A stretch of DNA of 64,000 nucleotides from JAKALD01 sp963817785 (GTDB lineage: Bacteria > Pseudomonadota > Gammaproteobacteria > Burkholderiales > SG8-39). Below, in pieces: positions 18,699-28,282 of the stretch. The notes under the pieces were generated by a model. The model was not told the origin of the DNA. It searched no databases and saw only the letters and a list, made by a program, of their open reading frames with translations. Numbering within the stretch: position 1 is the first letter of the stretch; each line of letters opens with the position of its first letter. The DNA is taken from NCBI GenBank assembly GCA_963817785.1, contig CAWFPL010000004.1:1-64000 (forward strand), given 5' to 3'. The translations under genes were made by a program, and so were the position numbers.

Positions 18699-19840
18699 AT
18701 ACCCGCGAGCCGCGCATGATCGGGCCGTCGAAGCGGCGAGCACTGACCGGGTCGAGTTTCGGCACCCGGCTGTTCGTCGCCTTGACCGTCGGTGGTGGTC
18801 GGCTGCGCCGTCAGCGCCTGGCTCGTCGCCTCCGCCCTCGCCCCGGGCATCTTCCGTGACCATCTCGGCCAGGCCGGTATCGACCACAACTCGAGCCAGG
18901 CCGCCCACGTCGAAGAGGCCTTCACCTGGGCAATCGTCCTCGCGTGGGGCCTGGCAGTCGCGATCGCGGTGCTGCTGGCGTCTGGCGTGAGCTGGTACAT
19001 CACCCGCCGTGTCCAACGCTCGCTGACGGCGGTGACCACGTCGGCCGCGCAGATCGCCGACGGTCACTACGACACGCGCGTCCACAGCCACGGTCTCGGT
19101 CGCGAATTCGACGAACTCGCTGTCACCGTCAACGAACTCGCTCGCCGTCTCGAAGCCACCGAGAACACGCGCCGCCGGATGCTGGCCGACCTCGGCCACG
19201 AGATGCGCACTCCCGTCGCCACACTCGACTCCTATCTCGAAGCCCTCGACGACGGCGTCCGCACCTTCGACGACGACACCCGGCAAGTCCTGCGCGATGC
19301 CACCCACCGGCTCGAGCGGCTCGCCCAGGACATCACGGCGGTCTCGCGCGCCGAGGAACACCTCACCCGCATCCGGCCGATACCGACCGACCACCGGCGC
19401 TCTGGTCACCGCCGCGGTCGATGCGGCCCGCGAGCGGTTCGAGAGCAAGGGCGTCACCTTGGACAGCCGCCTCGAGGACTCCGCGATCGTGACCGTCGAT
19501 CCCGACCGGCTCGGCCAGGTGCTGGGCAACCTGCTCGACAACGCCCTGCGCCACACCCCGCCCGGCGGCACCGTCACGGTCACGAGCAGATCGGGCGAAC
19601 ACGGACTCGGGTAGATCACGGTGGCCGACACCGGCGACGGCATCGCGCACGACACCTCGACCATCTCTTCGACCGCTTCTACCGAGTGGACACCGCCCGC
19701 GACCGCGGACACGGCGGCAGCGGTATCGGCCTGACTATCGCCCGCGCACTCGTCGACGCCCACAGGGCGGATCCGGCCCACAGCGACGGGCCCGGCCGAG
19801 GAGCTCGCTTCACGTCGAACTGCCCGTCATTGCAGTCTGA
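18695..19840 (+). CDS. Sensor histidine kinase (frameshifted)
   Basis: Starts in an ATGA overlap with the regulator. Two membrane helices flank a short extracytoplasmic loop (VSAWLVASALAPGIF and FTWAIVLAWGLAVAIAVLLA), then a HAMP region (RVQRSLTAVTTSAAQIADGH). The H-box is DLGHEMRTPVATLDSYLEAL. The ATPase domain is split over frames: DPDRLGQVLGNLLDNALRHT (N-box), VADTGDGIA (G1), DRFYRVDTARDRGHGGSGIG, and a final VELPVIAV. Four or more defects, including a TAG at ~19613 where GLGVEITVADTG is expected. The small sensor loop contains several His residues, consistent with metal sensing. Confidence 0.75.
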
Positions 19841-19972
19841 CCTCGGAGCCTGCTTCGGTGTTGCCGTATCCGGCACATCTCAATCCGTGGACTCACGACC
19901 TTCGAGCGCGGACCCTCGACTCGAGGGACTGAACGCCTCCGTCATGTTTATTGTCATCGGCGCCCACCCCTG

Positions 19973-20407
19973 TCAGGCGGGGGCGCCGTCGGGAACGAGC
20001 TCGGCGATCAGCGCCTCGACCTTGACTTTGATCTCGTCGCGGATCGGACGTACCGCCTCGACCCCTTGCCCGGCCGGATCCTCGAGCACCCAATCCCGAT
20101 AGGACTTGCCCGGAAACACCGGGCAGGTGTCGCCGCACCCCATGGTGATCACCACATCGGAGGCCTGCACCGCGTCGACGGTGAGGATCTTCGGGTTCTG
20201 CGCGGAGATGTCGATACCCACCTCGGCCATCGCCTCGACGGCGGCCGGGTTGACCTGCTCGGCCGGTGCGGAGCCGGCGGAGCGGACCTCGACCCGGTCG
20301 CCGGCCAGCGCGGTGAGGAACCCCGCGGCCATCTGGGAACGGCCGGCGTTGTGCACACACACGAACAACACCGACGGTGTGCGGTCGGTCGAGGAATCAG
20401 TGGTCAT
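19973..20407 (-). CDS. arsC: Arsenate reductase, LMW-PTP type
   Basis: 144 residues, intact. The P-loop nucleophile site VLFVCVHNAGRSQMAAGFLT starts at residue 13, and VVITMGCGDTCPVFPGKSYR supplies the further catalytic cysteines of the thioredoxin/mycothiol-linked ArsC family, followed by DWVLEDPAG. Reduces As(V) to As(III) in the cytoplasm for export by Acr3. Starts 10 bp inside the end of a second arsC, so the pair is coupled. Confidence 0.9.
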   Translation of the reverse strand: MTTDSSTDRTPSVLFVCVHNAGRSQMAAGFLTALAGDRVEVRSAGSAPAEQVNPAAVEAMAEVGIDISAQNPKILTVDAVQASDVVITMGCGDTCPVFPGKSYRDWVLEDPAGQGVEAVRPIRDEIKVKVEALIAELVPDGAPA

Positions 20408-21088
20408 GAAAACAGACGTCCTTTCGAAGAGAATTCAGGCAGAGAACGGTGTCGAGTTCGGCCAGCAAAGCCCGCACGCGAGTGTCGATATCGTCGCGGA
20501 TCGCCGCGCACCGTCTCGAGCGACTCGTCCTCCGGGTCGACCAGCGACCAATCGAGGTAGCGCTTACCGGGATACACCGCGCACGCGTCGCCGCACCCCA
20601 TGGTGACCACGCACGTCGGCGGCTGCCACCACATCGTCGGTCAGTGGTTTGGGGTATTCGGCGCCGAGATCGAGACCGATCTCGGCCATCGCCTCGATCA
20701 CGACGGGGTGAATCGTCGACGCAGGAGCCGATCCGGCGGAGCGCACGTGCACCCGCCCGCCGCCGTGATGAGCCAGCAGCGCCGCCGCCATCTGCGAGCG
20801 GCCACTGTTGTGCACGCACACGAACAGCACCTCCGGCACATCCTTCGGCACGGCCCCTTCGGTCTGGGCCAGGGCAGTGAGACGTTCACCGGCGAAGCGG
20901 GTGGCCAGCGAGGACAGATGCGTGTGGATCTTCGCGGTGCGGCGCAGCGCCGCGTACGACTCGAAGACCATCGGCTCGACCGTTTGCGGGGAGAACACTC
21001 CGGCGTACTTCTCGGCGAGATGTTCGGCGCTGCGGTGCAGCACAGCCTGAGGCATCAGTAGTTCCGGCTGGGCAGCGTGCTGGGACAT
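20397..21088 (-). CDS. arsC: Arsenate reductase with N-terminal helical domain (frameshifted)
   Basis: ATG at 21088, with CAGGAG placed 6-9 bases before it. About 100 N-terminal residues form a helical domain (LHRSAEHLAEKYAGVFSPQT, ALRRTAKIHTHLSSLATRF), as in the longer actinobacterial ArsC proteins with a three-helix dimerisation domain. The LMW-PTP part follows: VLFVCVHNSGRSQMAAALLA, then after an indel near 20625 VVTMGCGDACAVYPGKRYLD, and after another near 20520 DDIDTRVRALLAEL. About 230 residues. Lies between acr3 and the shorter arsC in one leftward operon. Confidence 0.82.
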
Positions 21089-21113
21089 CGACATCTCCTG
21101 ACGTGATCGGTCC

Positions 21114-22195
21114 TTACGACACAGCGGGGGCGGGCGAACGGGTGAAACGTTTCCGCAGGGCGAGCGAGACGTAGACCAGGGCGACGAGGACGGGGACCTC
21201 GATGAGCGGGCCGACGACGCCGGCCAGCGCCTGGCCGGAGGTGACGCCGAAGGTGGCGATCGCGACGGCGATGGCGAGCTCGAAGTTGTTGCCGGCGGCG
21301 GTGAACGCCAGGGTGGTGGTGCGCTCGTAGCCCAGGCCGAGCGCGGCGCCGAGCAGGAAGCCGCCGCCCCACATGATGGCGAAGTAGGCCAGCAGCGGCA
21401 GCGCGATCCGGACGACGTCCAGCGGCTGCGATGGTGATCTGGTCGCCCTGCAGGGCGAACAGGATGACGATGGTGAACAGCAGCCCGTAGAGCGCCCACG
21501 GCCCGATCTTCGGCAGGAACGTGTCCTCGTACCAGTCGCGGCCCTTGGCCTTCTCGCCGAAGCGGCGGGTCAGGAAGCCGGCGAGCAGCGGGATGCCGAG
21601 GAAGATCAGCACCGACTTGGCGATCTGCCACGGCGAGACGTCGATGGTGGTCTGTTCGAGTCCGAGCCAGCCGGGCAGGACCGACAGGTAGAACCAGCCG
21701 AGGACGGCGAACATGATCACCTGGAACACCGAGTTGATCGCGACCAGCACGGCGGCGGCCTCGCGGTCGCCGCAGGCGAGGTCGTTCCAGATGATGACCA
21801 TCGCGATGCAGCGGGCCAGGCCGACGATGATCAGGCCGGTGCGGTACTCGGGCAGGTCGGGCAGCAGCAGCCAGGCCAGGGCGAACATCAGCGCCGGGCC
21901 GAGCACCCAGTTCAGGACCAGCGAGCGAGACCAGCAGCTTGCGGTCGCCGGTGACGGTGTCGAGGCGGTCGTAGCGGACCTTGGCCAGCACCGGGTACAT
22001 CATGATCAGCAGGCCGAGCGCGATCGGCAGCGAGATGCCGTCGATCTCGATGACGCTCAACGCGTCCCCGAGCCCGGGGATCAGGCGGCCGAGCAGCAGG
22101 CCGGCGACCATGGCGACGCCGATCCACACCGGCAGGAACCGGTCGAGGATCGACATCTTGCCGGCGACGGACCGGTTGTCGGTCGTGGTGGTCAC
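21114..22195 (-). CDS. acr3: Acr3 arsenite efflux permease (frameshifted)
   Basis: GTG start at 22195 (VTTTTDNRSVAGKMSILDRF). Ten-helix permease read over three frames with indels near 21925 and 21425: PVWIGVAMVAGLLLGRLIPG; GLARCIAMVIIWNDLACGD, which carries the conserved Cys needed for As(III) transport in Acr3; ALYGLLFTIVILFALQGDQI; and the intact C-terminus FTAAGNNFELAIAVAIATFG. It exports As(III) using the membrane potential. The frame also runs open into arsR upstream without a stop, addressed separately. Confidence 0.87.
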
Positions 22196-22595
22196 GAGAG
22201 AGTCTCCGCGAGTGCGGCGGTCGCAGGTGCAGGCCGATGCGGGCAGGACCCCGGATTCGGTGGCGAGCACCGCGGACAGTTGTTCCAGGGCAGTCGGGAT
22301 CACCCGGTAGTACACCCAGGTGCCGCGGCGCTCGCAGTCGAGTAGACCGGCTTCGCGCAGCACCTTGAGGTGATGCGAGATGGTCGGCTGCGACAGGTCG
22401 AAGGCGGGGCTGATGTCGCACACGCAGCTCTCGCCGCCCTGGTGGCTGGCGATCATGCTGAGCATGCGCAGGCGGACCGGATCACCGAGGGCCTTGAACA
22501 TGCGGGCCAGGTCGGTGGCCCAATCCGAGGTGAGCGGCTCACGCGACGAGGGGCGGGCAGCACGGCTCGGCCCCGCTCGACATCTGATTCGACAT
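22192..22595 (-). CDS. arsR: ArsR-family repressor (frameshifted at both ends)
   Basis: Starts MSNQMSSGAEPCCP at 22595; one extra base near 22550 would otherwise stop it, and the shifted frame continues SSREPLTSDWATDLARMFKA into LGDPVRLRMLSMIASHQGG. The winged helix contains CVCD (As(III) ligand pair in the classical ELCVCDL position) and FDLSQPTISHHLKVLREAGL. C-terminal ACTCD adds cysteines. No in-frame stop occurs before acr3; in another frame a TGA overlaps the acr3 GTG (22192-22194), which is the probable true end. Represses the divergent ars operons. Confidence 0.82.
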
Positions 22596-22658
22596 GCGTC
22601 TATATTGACTCGTATCTATTCAAGTCGTCAATCCGAGTCGTCGGAAAGGATCACCCAC
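22596..22658. promoter_or_regulatory. Divergent ars promoter/operator
   Basis: AT-rich 63-bp gap between arsR and arsC. ATTGAC (22604-22609) and GTCAAT (22627-22632) form an inverted pair 17 bp apart; on the minus strand TTGACG followed 18 bp later by CAATAT gives a plausible -35/-10 for arsR. Likely ArsR binding site controlling both directions. Confidence 0.55.
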
Positions 22659-23081
22659 GTGCCCACTGCTTCGGTGCTGTTCGTGTGTGTGAAGAACGGC
22701 GGCAAGTCCCAGATGGCTGCCGCCCTCATGCGCCAGGCCGCCGGCGACCGCGTCGCCGTCCATTCGGCCGGCACCACACCCGGCTCGTCGCTCAACGCTC
22801 TGTCGATGCAGGTCCTCGACGAGGTCGGGGCACCCATCGACGGCGAGTATCCCAAGCCGATCGATCCGCAGCTGCTCGGCGAGGTCGACCTGGTGGTCAC
22901 CCTCGGCGGCGAAGCCCGCGTCGACGCGCCCACCGGGGTGGTCGTCGAGAACTGGGACACCGATGAGCCGTCCGAGCGCGGCATCGACGGCATCGAGCGG
23001 ATGCGCCTGGTCCGCGACGACATCGCCGCCCGGGTCGAGGAGCTCGCCGCCCGACTGCTTTCCGCCACCGACGCCCGATAA
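22659..23081 (+). CDS. arsC: Arsenate-mycothiol transferase type ArsC
   Basis: 140 residues, intact, GTG start after GGAAAGGA. The active-site loop VLFVCVKNGGKSQMAAALMR differs from the other two ArsC proteins: K-NGGKSQMAAAL is the signature of the Corynebacterium ArsC1/C2 enzymes, which form an arseno-mycothiol adduct resolved by mycoredoxin. RMRLVRDDIAARVEEL matches their C-terminal helix. It implies a mycothiol-producing actinobacterial host. First gene of the rightward arsC-arsD-arsA operon. Confidence 0.88.
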   Translation: MPTASVLFVCVKNGGKSQMAAALMRQAAGDRVAVHSAGTTPGSSLNALSMQVLDEVGAPIDGEYPKPIDPQLLGEVDLVVTLGGEARVDAPTGVVVENWDTDEPSERGIDGIERMRLVRDDIAARVEELAARLLSATDAR

Positions 23082-23127
23082 CGAGTTCGTCCCTGTCGCC
23101 TCGATCACTCAAGGAGTACCGACACCT

Positions 23128-23523
23128 ATGAGCACCATCGCAGTCTTCGAACCGGCCCTGTGCTGCAACACCGGCGTGTGCGGCGAGGACCTCGACCAGA
23201 ACCTGGTCACCTTCACCGCCGACATGGCCGCGCTGACCGAGCAGGGCGCCACCATCACCCGCCACAACCTGGCCAACGACCCGCTCTCGTTCGCCCACAA
23301 CGAGGCGGTCAAGAGGTTCCTCGAACTCGCCGGATCGGACGGGCTGCCGCTCGTGCTCGTCGACGATGTCACCGTGGCTACCGGCCGCTACCCGACCCGC
23401 ACCGAACTCGCCACCTGGGCCGGCCTCGAGGTACCCGCCGCGGCGCCGTCCGGCGTGACCATGCTCGGGCTCGCCGACGACAGCGACTCCTGCTGCACAC
23501 CGGGCGAGTCCACCTGCTGCTGA
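23128..23523 (+). CDS. arsD: ArsD arsenite metallochaperone
   Basis: 131 residues, intact; AAGGAGT 13 bases before ATG. Cys12, Cys13 and Cys18 (EPALCCNTGVCG), the three residues that bind As(III) in ArsD, are all present. A second vicinal cysteine pair lies at the C-terminus (CCTPGESTCC). A thioredoxin-like fold is indicated by LPLVLVDDVTVATGRYPTRT. ArsD hands As(III) to the ArsA ATPase encoded next. Confidence 0.9.
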   Translation: MSTIAVFEPALCCNTGVCGEDLDQNLVTFTADMAALTEQGATITRHNLANDPLSFAHNEAVKRFLELAGSDGLPLVLVDDVTVATGRYPTRTELATWAGLEVPAAAPSGVTMLGLADDSDSCCTPGESTCC

Positions 23524-23580
23524 CCATGTAGATCCGCATCCTGCCCGCCGATACCCGTCCGACGAGGAGTACTCGCTTTC

Positions 23581-25379
23581 ATGGCGTCGCCGATCCGACG
23601 TTCCTGACCGACCCGCCCCGGTTCGTGTTCTTCACCGGTAAAGGCGGGGTCGGCAAGACCTCCATCGCGTGCGCGTCGGCGCTGCGCCTGGCCCGGGCCG
23701 GCAAGAAGGTGCTGCTCGTCTCGACCGACCCCGCCTCCAACGTCGGGCAGGTCTTCGGTCTGAGCATCGGCAACACGATCACCGAGGTCCCCGCGGTGCC
23801 GGGACTCTCCGCGCTCGAGATCGACCCCGAGCAGGCCGCCGCCGCCTACCGCGAACGCATCGTCGGCCCCGTCCGCGGACTGCTGCCCGGATGCGGAGAT
23901 CGCCTCGATCACCGAACAGTTGTCCGGCTCGTGCACCACCGAAGTCGCCTCGTTCGACGAATTCACCTCTCTGCTCACCGATCCCGACGACCGGGTCGCC
24001 GGGTTCGATCACGTGCTGTTCGACACCGCCCCCACCGGCCACACCATCCGGCTGCTGCAACTGCCCGGCAACTGGACCGAATTCCTCGACCACGGCAAAG
24101 GCGACGCGTCCTGCCTCGGACCGCTGGCCGGGCTCGACAAGCAGAAAGCCATGTACGCCGGCGCGGTCGAGGCCTTGTCGATCCCGGCCGCACCCGCCTG
24201 GTGCTGGTGGCCCGCGCGCAACCGCGCCGCCCTGGCCGAGATCGCCCGCACCCACGACGAACTCGCCGCGATCGGCATGACCGGACAGCATGTGGTCGTC
24301 AACGGCGTGCTGCCCGACCCGGCCGACGACACCGACCCGCTGGCCACCGCCGTGTACCAGCGTGAACAGGCCGCATTGGCGGGTCGCGGCGCCGCGATCG
24401 CCGCGCTGCCCACCGATCTGGTGGACCTCAAGCCGGTCAACATGGTCGGTCTCGATGCCTTGAGCACCCTGTTCGACACCACCACCACCACGGCAATGAC
24501 CACCGGGACCGATCCGGGGCTTGCCGCGGTCGCCGACGCCCCGTTAGCGGATCTGGTCGATGCGATCGAGGCCGACGGGCACGGACTGGTGATGTGCATG
24601 GGCAAAGGCGGGGTCGGCAAGACCACTGTTGCCGCCGCGATCGCGGTGGCCCTGGCCGACCGTGGCCACGACGTGCACCTGACCACCACCGACCCCGCCG
24701 CGCATCTGACCGACACTCTCGCCGGGGAACTCGACCACCTCGAGGTCTCCCGCATCGACCCTCATGAGGCGAGCGAGACCTACCGCGACCGGGTGCTGGC
24801 CACCAAGGGCGCCGGGCTCGATGAGGCCGGCCGCGCCACTCTCGCCGAGGACCTGCTCTCCCCGTGCACCGAGGAGGTCGCGGTGTTCCAGGCCTTTTCG
24901 AAGGTCATTCACGAATCACGCCGCAAGTTCGTCGTCGTCGATACCGCCCCGACCGGGCACACGCTGCTGCTGCTCGATGCGACCGGCTCGTATCACCGGG
25001 AGATCGCCCGGCAGATGGGCGACGGCGGGCACTTCACCACCCCGCTGATGCGGCTGCAGGACCCGGCGCAGACCAAGATCGTGCTGGTCACCCTGGCCGA
25101 GACCACCCCGGTGCTCGAGGCCGCCGGTCTGCAGGATGATCTGCGGCGCGCCGGTATCGCAGCCGTGGGCGTGGGTGGTCAACAATTCTCTGGCCGCCGC
25201 AGACACCGACCGCGCCGTTGCTGCGGCAGCGGGCGGTCGCCGAATTCGAGCAGATCGACACGGTTGGGGGTGAGCTCGCCGATCGGTGCGCGGTGATTCC
25301 GCTGGCCGTCACCGAACCGGTCGGCGTCGAGGCACTGCGCGATCTCACCGCGACACAGGTCGTTTCGTCGACGGTGTAG
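23581..25379 (+). CDS. arsA: ArsA arsenical-pump ATPase (frameshifted)
   Basis: Two tandem ATPase halves of one ~600-residue protein. Half 1: GKGGVGKTSIACASALRLAR (P-loop), then after an indel near 23890 FDHVLFDTAPTGHTIRLLQL. Half 2: GKGGVGKTTVAAAIAVALAD and FVVVDTAPTGHTLLLLDATG. Both DTAPTGHT signatures that couple metal binding to hydrolysis are present. Further indels near the start (~23586) and ~25180-25235; the end is VGVEALRDLTATQVVSSTV. ArsA normally energises the ArsB channel; pairing with Acr3 is also known. GAGGAG lies 11 bases before ATG 23581. Confidence 0.88.
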
Positions 25380-25439
25380 CAAACCCACCGTCGAACGCTT
25401 CTTCCGCGCCCTGCGAGACTGGTGGTCTTCGGCCATGGC

Positions 25440-25930
25440 CGAAGCGCGTTGAAAAGGTGACATGACTTCGCTGGCGATCAGTGGTGGAAAGTTCTGCCAC
25501 ACTGACTTCCGTCCCGGTTTCTGATGCGCCGAAAAGTCGCCGCTCCACGGACCGTCACCACTCTTGAATACCGGAGGTGCGACCACGTCGACAGTGTCCG
25601 GCGCATCGGGGAGCGAATCGTTCGAGTGCCACAGTTCTCCCTGCGGTTTGTCACCAACCGTAACGAACAGAGCGCTCGCGCGGGCCTTCACTTCGCCGTT
25701 CTGGACGATGTTGCTGTCGATGACTTCGATCCGTGGTCCGCTGCGAACGCTGACACTTCGCGTATCGAGCAGCTCGGTGCGGACCGGTGTGAACAGATCC
25801 ACCGTCAGTCGAACCGACATGAACTCGAACGCTTGCTGGCTTCGCTCGATTGCGCGCGCGAGAGTTCCACAGGTCGCGTAGCCGCCGATCTGTGACCGTG
25901 ACCAAGGACTGCTACCCCCGGCGAGTCGGC
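25440..25930 (-). pseudogene. Acyl-CoA thioesterase-like fragment
   Basis: A minus-strand frame reads IGGYATCGTLARAIERSQQA then FEFMSVRLTVDLFTPVRTEL and NIVQNGEVKARASALFVTVG, with SPFQRASAMAEDHQS near the end. This matches the first half of the actinobacterial double-hotdog thioesterase family. The protein has no proper start and stops resembling the family near 25440, next to the end of arsA, so it is truncated at both ends. A possible scar of island insertion. Confidence 0.5.
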
Positions 25931-25960
25931 AGGCTCGGAAAACGACAGGAAAGGCCGACC

Positions 25961-26230
25961 TTATTCGGTCGTGCCTGGCGTGTCGGTGGTCTTGGTGCGC
26001 CGGCGTGGCTTACGTAGGTCGGTGCGCGCGCCGCGTCCTGGCCGGTTGCGGGCCCATTCGACGATCTCGCTGCGCTTCCACAACGGGGTGCTGCCGATCT
26101 TCTCGACCGGTTTGGGGGCGTGGCCGCGGTTGACGTACGCGTGGAAGGTCACCGGCTTGATTTCGTCGCCCGTTTCTTCTTTGAGCAGGTCGACGCACTG
26201 CTGGGCAGTGAGGCGGTTCGGGTTCGCCAT
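25961..26230 (-). CDS. AlpA/excisionase-like helix-turn-helix protein, 89 aa
   Basis: Intact; GAAAGGCC precedes the ATG at 26230. Residues ~5-60 have the MerR-like HTH of excisionase/AlpA proteins (LTAQQCVDLLKEETGDEIKP, then VEKIGSTPLWKRSEIVEWAR), followed by a basic tail (DLRKPRRRTKTT). These small proteins regulate excision or plasmid transcription. It diverges from the promoter-A gene at 26420 and is a candidate regulator of the repeated promoter family in this region. Confidence 0.65.
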   Translation of the reverse strand: MANPNRLTAQQCVDLLKEETGDEIKPVTFHAYVNRGHAPKPVEKIGSTPLWKRSEIVEWARNRPGRGARTDLRKPRRRTKTTDTPGTTE

Positions 26231-26350
26231 CGCTACTGGCCTTTCGTGTCTCGGGCACGGCCGTGGTGGTGTGCCTGCGGTTCGGTCCCTGAAACTTTAC
26301 ATACCGGAATTGCTTTGCGAAAAAGCATGCGCGCATCCCGAGCGGCATCC

Positions 26351-26383
26351 GGGTTGCAACAATACAATTGGGTATTGTAAGGT
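26351..26383 (+). promoter_or_regulatory. Repeated plasmid promoter/operator, copy A
   Basis: TTGCAA (26354-26359), 18-bp spacer, TAAGGT (26378-26383). The spacer contains TACAA (26363-26367) and TTGTA (26375-26379), an inverted repeat 7 bp apart that reaches the -10. Same architecture as copies B to E. Drives the gene at 26420. Confidence 0.7.
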
Positions 26384-26419
26384 TGAGAATGAAAGAGCGG
26401 TCACGGGAAGGGAAACCGA

Positions 26420-26994
26420 ATGTCGATCATCACCGCAATCGCGGCACTCGCGCTGGCAGCACTGCTCATCTGGACGATCGGCGCCCCCATCACCCGCATC
26501 GGTGGCGCCCTGCTGACGATCGCCTCGCTGCTCTGCATCGTCCTCGGTGACTCGATCGCCACCCGCGCCCCGCTGCTCATCGCCGGTGTGGCGCTGTGGC
26601 TGGCAGGACACTTCCTGACCGCCTACAAGACCCGGACCTGGTCCTCGCGCCTGGCCGAGAACATCGTCACCCGCACCCCGCTGCGCAACCTCGACCCGGT
26701 CAGCGGCCGCGAGCACCGCCAGGCGCGCCGCGCCGCCACGGGCGACACACCGAAGCCGAGCACGGCCGGACCCAGGCCCCGGTCGACGACTTCGCACAGT
26801 GGGAACGCGAACTCGCCACCGCCGCTCCGGCCCCGACCGGCCGCCCCGTGGCGAAACGCGTCCCCGCGCGTTCGGCCACGCCGTCCCGGAGTGCCGTGTA
26901 CGGCACGCGCGCCGCCAAGGCCGCGGGCAACCTCGCGGTCCGCACAGTCCCCGGGGCCCGCGCCGCGCGCTCGGCCTGGCGGTTCGTCCGCTGA
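26420..26994 (+). CDS. Hypothetical membrane protein (frameshifted)
   Basis: ATG after GGGAAGGG. Three hydrophobic helices open the protein (IITAIAALALAALLIWTIGA, GALLTIASLLCIVLGDSI, APLLIAGVALWLAGHFLTAY), followed by a basic cytoplasmic tail. An indel near 26743 moves to the frame ending VRTVPGARAARSAWRFVR at 26994. About 190 residues. Not recognised. First gene downstream of promoter A and 56 bp before the DUF3560 gene. Confidence 0.55.
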
Positions 26995-27050
26995 CCCGCA
27001 ACCCCGACCTTCTGACCTGCACCACATCATCGAGAAAGGACGGACCGCTC

Positions 27051-28106
27051 ATGTCCGCACTGACCATCACCCACACCCACCCTGACGGGACTCTCGTCGA
27101 CGGCACCGCCCGCGGCGACGGCTCCGGCGAGATCCTCAAGGCCCATCGCTGGCGCTGGTCCCGCAATCTCGGGTCCTGGTACATCCCGCAGTCCCGCGAC
27201 CGCCGCGCGAAGCTGGCCCAGATCAACACCACCGCCGCCGCGCTGCGCGCCGCAGGCTTCACCGTCGAGGTCGATATCGACGACGACTACCGCACCACCG
27301 CGCAGGTCGAAGCCGATAAGATCGCGCGTCAGGCCGGCCGCGTCGACGCTCTGGGTGCCAAGGCCGAGCGCAAGGCCGGTGCCGCCGAATCCGCCTGGGC
27401 CGCTGACCAGGCAGCGCATGACGCGTTGCCCGAAGGCGGAGAACCGATCAAGGTCGGTCACAGCAGCGAGGCGCGGCATCGCCGGGCGGTGGAGAAGTCC
27501 TGGAGCACGCTCGGTAAGGCCGTTGCCTCCGAGCGTGAGGCCGCCGCGGCGCGTGGCCGCGCCGATGCTGCCGCGAAGACCACGCAGGCGCGTTATGCCC
27601 CGGTCACCGTGGCCCGCCGGATCGACAAGCTCGCCGCCGAGCTGCGGCGCCTCGAACGCGACCGCGACGGCTACAGCCGCACCCTGCACACCAACGCGCA
27701 GACCGGGCAGAAGTATGTCGAGACCCACCAGGCCGCGACCGGCAGCTACCGCGACCGCGTACTCGCCGAGATCGAGCACACCGCCGACGAACTCGCCTAC
27801 TGGGAAGGCGTGCGCGCGGCGCAGATCGCCGACGGTGCGGTCAACGCCTACAGCCGCGAGGTCATCGCCAAGGGTGATCTGATCCGCTATGCCGGGCACC
27901 ACCACCGGGTGCTGAGAGTCAATGCGAAGTCGGTGACCATCGGCTCGATCGTCGGCGGTTCGTGGACAGATCGCGTCCCCTACAGCGAGATCCGCGGGCT
28001 GCGCGCCGCCGACGGTCATGTGGTGCGCATCGTCGACGGCGCGCGGGTCATCGAGACCGAGGCCAGCACCGACGCCGGGAGCGACGCCGAGACCGGCGCG
28101 GCCTGA
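27051..28106 (+). CDS. DUF3560 domain protein
   Basis: Intact, 351 residues, after GAAAGGACGG. The N-terminal part (ILKAHRWRWSRNLGSWYIPQ, then RRAKLAQINTTAAALRAAGF) is the conserved DUF3560 core found on actinobacterial plasmids and phages; a long charged helical middle (KAERKAGAAESAWAADQAAH) may be coiled coil, and the C-terminal third is beta-rich (GDLIRYAGHHHRVLRVNAKS). Function unknown. Probably in one operon with the membrane protein before it. Confidence 0.8.
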   Translation: MSALTITHTHPDGTLVDGTARGDGSGEILKAHRWRWSRNLGSWYIPQSRDRRAKLAQINTTAAALRAAGFTVEVDIDDDYRTTAQVEADKIARQAGRVDALGAKAERKAGAAESAWAADQAAHDALPEGGEPIKVGHSSEARHRRAVEKSWSTLGKAVASEREAAAARGRADAAAKTTQARYAPVTVARRIDKLAAELRRLERDRDGYSRTLHTNAQTGQKYVETHQAATGSYRDRVLAEIEHTADELAYWEGVRAAQIADGAVNAYSREVIAKGDLIRYAGHHHRVLRVNAKSVTIGSIVGGSWTDRVPYSEIRGLRAADGHVVRIVDGARVIETEASTDAGSDAETGAA

Positions 28107-28115
28107 CCGCTGCTT

Positions 28116-28146
28116 CTCCCGGGCGCCCACCGAGGGCGCCTGGGAG
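28116..28146. terminator. Stem-loop after DUF3560 gene
   Basis: CTCCCGGGCGCCC (28116-28128) pairs with GGGCGCCTGGGAG (28134-28146) around ACCGA, with one G-T type mismatch. Placed 10 bp after the stop. No T-run. Confidence 0.55.
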
Positions 28147-28282
28147 AGAGCCTCACGGCGGCGTGACCTGCTCTTCTCCTAACCCGGGAGGAACTTCCCT
28201 GATTCAGGGTGCCGCACCTGGAGAAGCAGTTTCGTACGGTGCGCACCGCACATCGACCCACCCCGACAGGAAGAGATCTGCC

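Noticed and set aside
22195..22595. A natural ArsR-Acr3 fusion protein
   Set aside because: Although the frame is open, a TGA overlaps the acr3 start in the neighbouring frame, and nearby genes have many single-base errors; a sequencing indel is simpler.
26230..26350. A further copy of the 24-bp box upstream of promoter A (CCTGCGGTTCGGTCCC)
   Set aside because: Shares only short parts of the box and lacks the GATGRCACGTCCC half.
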